Source: Nocardioides luteus (GTDB lineage: Bacteria; Actinomycetota; Actinomycetes; Propionibacteriales; Nocardioidaceae). From it: a DNA stretch of 55,948 nt. This document shows, one piece after another, positions 50,401 to 55,948 of the stretch. The translations under genes and the position numbers were made by a program. The notes beneath the pieces are model-generated. The model saw only the letters and a program-made list of their open reading frames with translations, did no database searches and was not told where the DNA came from. Within the stretch, counting starts at the first letter, position 1. The number at the start of each line of letters is the position of its first letter. Location of the stretch: NCBI RefSeq assembly GCF_014648595.1, contig NZ_BMRK01000007.1, positions 171,650 through 227,597 of the forward strand, given 5' to 3'.

Positions 50401-50774
50401 CGGAGTCCCAGCGATCAGAGTCCCAGCGCTCGCCGATGTTCGTGAGCAACCGGCCCCAGTCCTCGCCCGAGAGCCTCGCCGACGTGCTCGAGCGCGTCCT
50501 CGACAAGGGCATCGTGATCGTCGGTGACATCCAGGTCCGTCTGCTCGACATCGAGCTGCTCACCATCAAGGTGCGGCTCATGGTCGCCTCGGTCGACAAG
50601 GCCCGCGAGATGGGTATCAACTGGTGGGAGGGCGACCCGTTCGTGAGCAACATCGAGAGCGAGGAGAAGAACGAGGAGGAGCTCGACCTCCGGCGACGCC
50701 TCGAGGCGCTCGAGAGCAGGGTCGGCGAGCAGAACGAGATCGTGGAGGGTGAGACGACACGTGAGCGACGCTGA
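50397..50774 (+). CDS. gvpJ: GvpA-like gas vesicle protein GvpJ
   Basis: 125 aa, ATGA overlap with gvpO. GvpA-type core in residues 24-80 (ESLADVLERVLDKGIVI, VRLLDIELLTIKVRLMVAS) then the GvpJ/GvpM mark INWWEGDPF and a coiled tail. Such paralogues probably cap or nucleate the vesicle rather than build the main wall. Confidence 0.88.
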   Translation: MTESQRSESQRSPMFVSNRPQSSPESLADVLERVLDKGIVIVGDIQVRLLDIELLTIKVRLMVASVDKAREMGINWWEGDPFVSNIESEEKNEEELDLRRRLEALESRVGEQNEIVEGETTRERR

Positions 50775-51570
50775 CCAGACCACGGTGGTCCACGCGTACG
50801 GGCTGGTTCCGGGCGGTGGACGCTTCTCTCTGCCCGAGCGCGGCATCGCGGACGCGACGGTACGCACCATCGCGTTCCACCACCTCGAGGTGGTCGTCAG
50901 CGACCTGCCCGCGGAGTCCTTCAGCGAGGCCGCCTGGGCGGAGCACGGCGAGGACACCCAGTGGCTGACCCCGGTCGCCGCGGCCCACCACGACGTGCTC
51001 CAGCACCTGGTCGAGCGCGGCGACATACTGCCGCTGCAGCTCCCGGGGATCTACCCGAGCGACGAGGCGCTGATCGACGCGCTGGAGTCGAGCCGGGCCG
51101 ACCTCGAACGCGCCTGGCAGACGCTCGCCGGTCGTGTCGAGTGGTCGCTGCAGATCTTCCCGACCGCCGAGCTGCCCGCGCCGGAGAAGCCGGCGCCGCG
51201 CAGCGGTCGTGAGTATCTCGAGCGGCGCCGCTCCCAGCAGGACGCCCGCGAGACCGAGCGCGGCCGGCGTGAGACCGCGGTGACCGAGGCCCACGAGGCG
51301 CTGGCCCGCGAGGCGGCCGCGGACGTCGTCCGGGCCCCGTTGGACAAGGCCGTCACCGGCCGCGAGGAGCCGATGCTGCTCAACAGCGCCTACCTGGTGG
51401 AACGCGAGCAGGAGCAGCGGTTCCTCGCGCTGGCCGAGCGCCTCCACAACCAGCTCGTGGCAACCTCCGGTATGCGGATCGAGGCCACCGGACCGTGGCC
51501 TCCCTACAGCTTCGTCGGCGCCGAGGGTGCGGGGGAGAGGCACGAGGACGAGCCCGGGATGGTGCCATGA
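50761..51570 (+). CDS. gvpL: Gas vesicle protein GvpF/GvpL family (copy 2)
   Basis: 269 aa from GTG 50761 (MSDADQTTVVHAYGLVPGG), with GGAGGGTG 10 nt upstream; GTG 50749 is in frame but overlaps that site. It has the GvpL/F ends VVHAYGLV and GPWPPYSFVG and a helical middle with Arg/Glu-rich RSGREYLERRRSQQ. The region before QLPGIY is less like GvpF copy 1. Overlaps gvpJ by 14 nt. Confidence 0.9.
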   Translation: MSDADQTTVVHAYGLVPGGGRFSLPERGIADATVRTIAFHHLEVVVSDLPAESFSEAAWAEHGEDTQWLTPVAAAHHDVLQHLVERGDILPLQLPGIYPSDEALIDALESSRADLERAWQTLAGRVEWSLQIFPTAELPAPEKPAPRSGREYLERRRSQQDARETERGRRETAVTEAHEALAREAAADVVRAPLDKAVTGREEPMLLNSAYLVEREQEQRFLALAERLHNQLVATSGMRIEATGPWPPYSFVGAEGAGERHEDEPGMVP

Positions 51571-51764
51571 CAGGCACGCGTTCCCCTGCGCTCGACGAGA
51601 CCTCGCTCATCGACCTGGTCGACCGGCTGATCGAAGGCGGCGTCGTGGTGGGCGGTGACCTGGTGCTCTCGCTGGCCGGCGTCGACCTCGTCTACGTCGG
51701 CCTCCGGCTGGTTATCGCCCCGGCCCACAAGGTCGAGCTCCCCGGCACCGGGAGGACCCGATGA
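51567..51764 (+). CDS. Short GvpA-family protein (GvpS/GvpM-like)
   Basis: 65 aa from ATG 51567, overlap ATGA. SLIDLVDRLIEGGVVVGGDL and VLSLAGVDLVYVGLRLVIAP form a minimal GvpA-type unit with the usual charged residues replaced. It matches the GvpS position of Streptomyces clusters (between F/L-type genes and gvpK). Role unknown; perhaps tip or cap. Confidence 0.85.
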   Translation: MTGTRSPALDETSLIDLVDRLIEGGVVVGGDLVLSLAGVDLVYVGLRLVIAPAHKVELPGTGRTR

Positions 51765-52408
51765 TGATGCTCTACGCCGTGGCCGCCGCCGATGCCGATC
51801 ACGCCGCAGCGACGGACGACACCAGCCTGCAGGCTCACCGCTACGACGACGTGACCGTCTTCGCCGAACCGCTCACCGACACCCCCGAGCGGTCGACCCG
51901 CGAGGTCCTCGCCTTCGGCCGCGTGCTCCAGCAGTTGTGGTCGCACCACCCCGTCCTGCCCGTACGCTTCGGCACGATCGTGAGCGACGAGACCGAGCTC
52001 GCCCAGCTGGTCGCCGAGCGCGAGAGCGCCTGGACCGAGCGGCTCACCGCTGTGGCCGGTCGCAGCGAGATCATCGTGCACCTGCCGCTGCCGAGCGATG
52101 CCGCCCCAGACCCCGAGCCGGACGAGCCCGTGGAGTCGGGCGCGGCCTATCTGCGCCGCCGCGCCGCGGAGGTGAGGCGCCACGATCTCGAGACCGCCGA
52201 GCTGAAGGCGGTGCTCGCCCCGTACGCCTCGGAGACCGCCGTCCTGCCGCAGGTCCGAACGGGCGAGGCGCGGTTGTCGGCGCTGGTACCCGACGAGCTC
52301 GTCGAGACGGCCCGGGCGGCCGTCGAGAAGTGGGCCACGAACTGGTCCTGGGCGACCGTCACAGGCCCGTGGCCACCGTTCAGCTTCTGCCAGGAGACCG
52401 AGGCATGA
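51761..52408 (+). CDS. Gas vesicle protein GvpF/GvpL family (copy 3)
   Basis: 215 aa, ATGA overlap. MMMLYAVAAADADH, VLPVRFGTIVSDE, and the ending TVTGPWPPFSFCQ identify the family; ESGAAYLRRRAAEVRRHD is the shared middle helix. It is the shortest of three copies. Having three GvpF/L proteins suggests distinct places in the assembly complex. Confidence 0.9.
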   Translation: MMMLYAVAAADADHAAATDDTSLQAHRYDDVTVFAEPLTDTPERSTREVLAFGRVLQQLWSHHPVLPVRFGTIVSDETELAQLVAERESAWTERLTAVAGRSEIIVHLPLPSDAAPDPEPDEPVESGAAYLRRRAAEVRRHDLETAELKAVLAPYASETAVLPQVRTGEARLSALVPDELVETARAAVEKWATNWSWATVTGPWPPFSFCQETEA

Positions 52409-52740
52409 CCGATCCGGAAGACCGCGCCCACTGGCCGCTCGACCTCGACGACGAGCGCGACCTGCCGACCGCGCTCAGCAGGCGCATCGACGCCGACCCG
52501 GAGTCCGTCGAACAAGGGCTGGCCCAGCTCGTCCTCACCGTGGTCGAGCTGCTGCGCCAGCTGATGGAGCGGCAGGCGATCCGTCGGATGGACGCCGGCG
52601 GCCTCAGCGAGGACGACATCGAGCGCCTGGGCCAGACCTTGATGCTGCTCGACGAGAAGATGACCGAGCTGCGTGACCACTTCGGGCTCAGCGTCGAGGA
52701 CCTCAACATCGACCTCGGCCCGTTGGGCAAGCTGCTCTGA
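52405..52740 (+). CDS. gvpK: Gas vesicle protein GvpK
   Basis: 111 aa from ATG 52405, overlap ATGA. RIDADPESVEQGLAQLVLTV, ELLRQLMERQAIRRMDAGGL (in part) and LGQTLMLLDEKMTELRDHFGL are the GvpK helices. Last gene of the gvp operon; the convergent kinase stop lies 3 nt on. No gvpN (AAA ATPase) is present, as in Streptomyces-type clusters. Confidence 0.93.
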   Translation: MTDPEDRAHWPLDLDDERDLPTALSRRIDADPESVEQGLAQLVLTVVELLRQLMERQAIRRMDAGGLSEDDIERLGQTLMLLDEKMTELRDHFGLSVEDLNIDLGPLGKLL

Positions 52741-52743
52741 GGG

Positions 52744-54207
52744 CTAGCGCCCGCCCTCGCTGTCGATGAGGTAGCGACCGTCGGTGTAGACGAGGCCCAG
52801 AGTCGTCGTGCCGGCGTCCTTGCGACCGTCCTTCATCGTGTACCTGTAGGTGTAGGTCACCTTGAGCGGGTCGACGCTGGGGGAGACCGAGACGACGCTG
52901 GTGCTCGCGACCGAGCCCCACCAGTTGCGATAGCCCTGGATGCCGCCGCTCTTGGCCTGGAAAGCCGGGGTCAGCATCGTGTTGAACGCGCTGTCGGGGT
53001 TCGCCGGAGCGGTGGCCAGGTAGTTGCGGACGAAGGCGTCGATGCCCTCGGCGGTCGCACCCGCGGTCTGCGTCGCCGACGGGCTCTGGCTCGGGCTCTC
53101 GCTGGCCGACTCGCTGGCCGACTCGCTGGGCGTCGGTTCCTCCGAGGGCTTCTCGTCCTTCTTCTCGCCGGCCTCGTCGGTCTTCGACAGGGTCGAGGCC
53201 GAGGCGGCCGGCTCCGGCTTCGCGCTCGGCTCCTCGCCGCGGTTCGCCCACAGCGCGCCACCGACGGCGACCACCAGCACGGTGGCCGCGCCGAGCAGCA
53301 TCAGCGGCCACCACCTGCGCCGGCGCGCAGCGACGGGCTTGGAGGCGACGGGTGCGGGCATCTCTGGCTCGGCCGGCGCCCCGACCGCGGCCAGCGACTG
53401 CGTACGCGGCGCCACCGGGGCGAGCTTCTCCTCCGAGATGCGCCCGGCGAGGAAGTCGAGGACGTCCTGGGCCGACCAGCGGTCGGCCGGAGCGTAGGCC
53501 ATGGTGTGCTCGATCAGCGGCGAGAGCCGGCCGGCCAACGGCGTACGCGGCGGGTCCTCGTGGACCACCCGATAGAGCGTCGCCAGCGGGTTGTCGCCGA
53601 TGCCATAGGGAGGCTCGCCGGTCAGCGCCTGGAAGAGCGTGGCGCCCAGCGACCAGATGTCGCTGGCGTGGCTGGCCTTGCCTCCGGTGGCGATCTCCGG
53701 AGCCAGGTACGCAGGGGAGCCGGTGACCTGTCCGGTCTGAGTGGTCTGGGAGTCGACGCCGCGCGCGATCCCGAAGTCGGTCAGCTTGGCGCGGCCGCCG
53801 CGGCCGACCACGATGTTGGCGGGCTTCACGTCGCGGTGAACGATGCCGGCGGCGTGCGCAGCGCGCAGCGCGGAGGCGATCTGGCCGATCAGCTTGGCGG
53901 CGTCGTCGATGGTCAGCGCGCCGTCGTCGCGGACCATGTGGGCGAGCGTCTTGCCCTCGACGTACTCCATCACCAGCCAGGGCTTGTCGTCGTCGCGCAC
54001 CAGGTCGAAGACGGCGACCACGTTGGGGTGCACGAGGCGCGCCGCGAGCTGTGCCTCGCGTTCGACGGCGGCGTCGGAGACGCCGTCGAGCGCCACCAGC
54101 TGCTTGAGCGCGACCGAACGGCCCAAAATGTCGTCGGTGGCGAGCCAGACAGCCCCCATCGCTCCCCGGCCGAGCTCCCTCTCCAGCCGGTACCTCCCTG
54201 CGATCAC
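52744..54207 (-). CDS. Membrane serine/threonine protein kinase (PknB-like)
   Basis: 487 aa, GTG start. Kinase domain about 1-255: G-loop GRGAMGAVW, K35 (VALKQL), HRDVKPAN with D126, DFG 144-146 and APE-like LAPEIA. One membrane helix at about 300-320 after RRRRWW, then an extracellular Ser/Glu/Pro-rich linker (SESASESPSQS) and an extracellular domain of about 100 aa with no PASTA repeats. It probably transduces an outside signal. Substrates unknown; it is convergent with the gvp operon but not co-transcribed. Confidence 0.93.
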   Translation of the reverse strand: MIAGRYRLERELGRGAMGAVWLATDDILGRSVALKQLVALDGVSDAAVEREAQLAARLVHPNVVAVFDLVRDDDKPWLVMEYVEGKTLAHMVRDDGALTIDDAAKLIGQIASALRAAHAAGIVHRDVKPANIVVGRGGRAKLTDFGIARGVDSQTTQTGQVTGSPAYLAPEIATGGKASHASDIWSLGATLFQALTGEPPYGIGDNPLATLYRVVHEDPPRTPLAGRLSPLIEHTMAYAPADRWSAQDVLDFLAGRISEEKLAPVAPRTQSLAAVGAPAEPEMPAPVASKPVAARRRRWWPLMLLGAATVLVVAVGGALWANRGEEPSAKPEPAASASTLSKTDEAGEKKDEKPSEEPTPSESASESASESPSQSPSATQTAGATAEGIDAFVRNYLATAPANPDSAFNTMLTPAFQAKSGGIQGYRNWWGSVASTSVVSVSPSVDPLKVTYTYRYTMKDGRKDAGTTTLGLVYTDGRYLIDSEGGR

Positions 54208-54340
54208 CCAGGTCCCCTCAAATCTCGAACGTGTTCGCCGAGGTCAACTCTAGGGGGTATCGCCCACTACCCTTGCTTCCTGGACAACCCGTTCCGGGCT
54301 CCGGAAACACCAGATGAGAACCACCTGAGAAAGGCACCAC

Positions 54341-55612
54341 GTGTCCATCGATCCCACACTCCTCGACGACCTCGAGTGGCGAGGCCTCATCGCCGACTCG
54401 ACGGACCGCGACGCGCTCCGAGAAGCGCTCGCCGGCGGGAGTGTGAAGTTCTATATCGGGTTCGACCCCACGGCGCCGAGCCTCCACATGGGCAACCTCC
54501 TGCAGATCACCATGGCGATGCGTCTGCAGCAGGCCGGCCACCAGCCCTACGTCCTGGTCGGTGGAGCCACCGGCATGATCGGTGACCCGCGCGACTCCGG
54601 TGAGCGCACCCTCAACTCGCCCGAGACCGTCCAGGAATGGGTCGGGAAGGTGCGCAGCCAGATCGAGCGGTTCGTCTCCTTCGAGGGCGAGACCGCCGCG
54701 ACGATGGTCAACAACGCCGACTGGACGGCGTCGCTCTCCGTCATCGACTTCCTGCGTGACATCGGCAAGCACTTCCCGGTCAACCGGATGCTCGCCCGCG
54801 ACACGGTCAAGAAGCGCCTGGAGGACGGGATCTCCTACACCGAGTTCTCCTACATCCTCCTGCAGTCGATGGACTACCTGAACCTCTTCCGTACGCATGG
54901 GGTCAGGCTCCAGTTCGGCGGCTCGGACCAGTGGGGCAACATCACCGGTGGCGTCGAGCTCGTCCGCCGGGTGACCGGCGAGACCGTGCACGCCTTCACC
55001 ACGCCGCTGATCACGAAGGCCGACGGCACCAAGTACGGCAAGACCGAGGGCGGCGCACTCTGGCTCGACCCGACGATGATGTCGCCCTACGCCTTCCACC
55101 AGTTCTGGCTCAACGTCGAGGACGCCAAGGTGGGGGAGATGCTGCGTGTCTTCACCTTCCTGTCCCACGAGGAGATCGAGAGCCTGGAGGCCCAGCACGC
55201 GGAGAAGCCGTTCCTCCGAGTCGCCCAGAAGGCGCTCGCCGACCACATGACGACGCTCGTCCACGGGGCGGGGGAGACCGAGCAGGCCAAGCAGGCAGCG
55301 GCTGCGCTCTTCGGTGGTGGTGACCTCACCACGCTGAGCAGCACCACGTTGGCCGCCGCGATCACCGAGGCCGGCGCGGTCGAGCTCGAGCGCGGCGAGA
55401 CGCTTCCTACGTACGTCGACCTCTTCCTCGCCGCGGGCCTGGTCTCCTCCAAGGGGGAGGCTCGCCGCACGATCGGTGAGGGTGGGGCGTACGTCAACAA
55501 CGTCCGTGTGGAGGACGCAGAAGGCACGCTCGACGAAAAAGAGTTGCTCGGTGACGGCTGGGTCGTCCTGCGCAGGGGCAAGAAGAAGTTCGCCGGCGTG
55601 CGACTGAAGTAG
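54341..55612 (+). CDS. tyrS: Tyrosyl-tRNA synthetase
   Basis: 423 aa, GTG start after GAGAAAGG. Class I motifs: PTAPSLHMGN (HIGH box, residues 43-52) and KYGKTEGG (KMSKS-type). Tyrosine pocket YIGFDP, QSMDYL and GGSDQWGN. A C-terminal S4 RNA-binding domain (about 355-423, SSKGEARRTIGEGGAYVN). It charges tRNA-Tyr. Divergent from the kinase gene with a 133-bp gap; no T-box is seen. A hairpin terminator follows. Confidence 0.97.
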   Translation: MSIDPTLLDDLEWRGLIADSTDRDALREALAGGSVKFYIGFDPTAPSLHMGNLLQITMAMRLQQAGHQPYVLVGGATGMIGDPRDSGERTLNSPETVQEWVGKVRSQIERFVSFEGETAATMVNNADWTASLSVIDFLRDIGKHFPVNRMLARDTVKKRLEDGISYTEFSYILLQSMDYLNLFRTHGVRLQFGGSDQWGNITGGVELVRRVTGETVHAFTTPLITKADGTKYGKTEGGALWLDPTMMSPYAFHQFWLNVEDAKVGEMLRVFTFLSHEEIESLEAQHAEKPFLRVAQKALADHMTTLVHGAGETEQAKQAAAALFGGGDLTTLSSTTLAAAITEAGAVELERGETLPTYVDLFLAAGLVSSKGEARRTIGEGGAYVNNVRVEDAEGTLDEKELLGDGWVVLRRGKKKFAGVRLK

Positions 55613-55624
55613 CCGCTGACCTGC

Positions 55625-55668
55625 AAGAACGCCTCTACGACGGTAGCCGCCGTCGTGGGGGCGTTCTT
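55625..55668 (+). terminator. Terminator after tyrS
   Basis: AAGAACGC (55625-55632) pairs with GCGTTCTT (55661-55668), and ACGACGG with CCGTCGT inside, ending in TTCTTCGATTT. It starts 12 bp after the tyrS stop. Confidence 0.82.
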
Positions 55669-55948
55669 CGATTTGGCATGTGCGGCGCAGAGGCGTAATG
55701 TTCATCTGGTCGCCGGGGTGCGGCGGGAAGCAAGCGCGAGTCTTCGAGCGGGCTTCCGGCCCCTGAGTCGGCCACCTACATTCTTCAGATTCAGCTCGAT
55801 TCAGAGTCTCTGCCAGATCCTCGGATCCGGCATCAGAGGCGAGATCGAATCGAAGGTTGATTGTCTTGTGCTGTGTTGGTGCGGGCATTGCTTTTATCTG
55901 GTTTCGGTGTGAATTCATCGAATTGGAGTTGAAAGCGGGATCCGATAA
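55669..55948. other. AT-richer region after tyrS, possible rRNA operon leader
   Basis: 280 bp to the window end with no supported gene (an 85-codon ORF has no ribosome site). Base composition falls well below the rest of the window, with runs such as TTGCTTTTATCTGG and GAATTCATCGAATTGG. Such AT-rich stretches before a stable-RNA operon are common in actinobacteria; 16S rRNA itself is not reached, so this is inference. Confidence 0.35.

Noticed and set aside
55655-55912. 85-codon ORF at the window end
   Set aside because: Starts inside the tyrS terminator, no ribosome site, cysteine-rich random-looking end.

Overview
The window is 55.9 kb of high-G+C, gene-dense chromosome. GTG/TTG starts are common, genes often overlap by 4 nt, and many start codons sit 7-9 nt after a promoter -10 box (leaderless messages). 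Together with a mycothiol-dependent (MDMPI-type) enzyme, a class E sortase, a Streptomyces-like gas-vesicle set and the general gene style, this indicates an actinomycete, most likely a Nocardioides-like member of the Nocardioidaceae (inference from gene content only). I see no phage, insertion sequence or CRISPR array.

Layout. 1-15.2 kb: housekeeping and general metabolism: NmrA/QorB-like oxidoreductase with divergent Rrf2 regulator, dgt, a TetR-controlled beta-lactamase-fold operon with three copies of one palindromic operator, a GntP permease, a 2-hydroxyacid dehydrogenase, a large secreted phosphodiester glycosidase/metallophosphoesterase, a nitrilase, a sortase, dnaG and tRNA-Asn. 15.3-28.8 kb: a stress and redox block: FAD/Rieske oxidoreductase, MFS transporter, cation/proton antiporter, hemerythrin, Dps, DUF6766 protein, topoisomerase IB, CDGSH protein, heme-oxygenase-like diiron protein, methyltransferase, GCS2-type glutamate-cysteine ligase and class II glutamine amidotransferase. 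Several of these genes carry a GNNT-N15/16-GGGTAC promoter of the SigB/SigF type. 29-42 kb: secreted GH16 glucanase, quinone reductase-like flavoprotein, lutABC lactate oxidation operon, a two-component system, a barnase/RNase Sa-like secreted RNase, a class A PBP, a double GNAT protein and a CAT-anticodon tRNA. 42.5-46.1 kb: arsenic resistance operon (arsR divergent from flavoprotein, acr3, arsC). 46.4-52.7 kb: an 11-12 gene gas-vesicle operon headed by a strongly acidic protein and an SRPBCC protein with a histone-H1-like basic tail. 52.7-55.9 kb: serine/threonine kinase, tyrS, and an AT-richer tail that may lead into an rRNA operon.

The two most interesting systems are (i) the five-gene run glutamate-cysteine ligase / methyltransferase / diiron oxidase / CDGSH / topoisomerase IB, with a divergent class II amidotransferase, which uses the same enzyme classes as ergothioneine synthesis but from different families, and (ii) the gas-vesicle operon with its oppositely charged disordered partners. 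The SigB-like promoter links the stress block and the gas-vesicle operon, suggesting one shared regulon. Non-coding structure includes a hairpin-and-repeat cluster at the window start, a 24-bp perfect inverted repeat at 8.15 kb, and an array of nine 13-bp palindromic cores spaced 21 bp apart after lutC.
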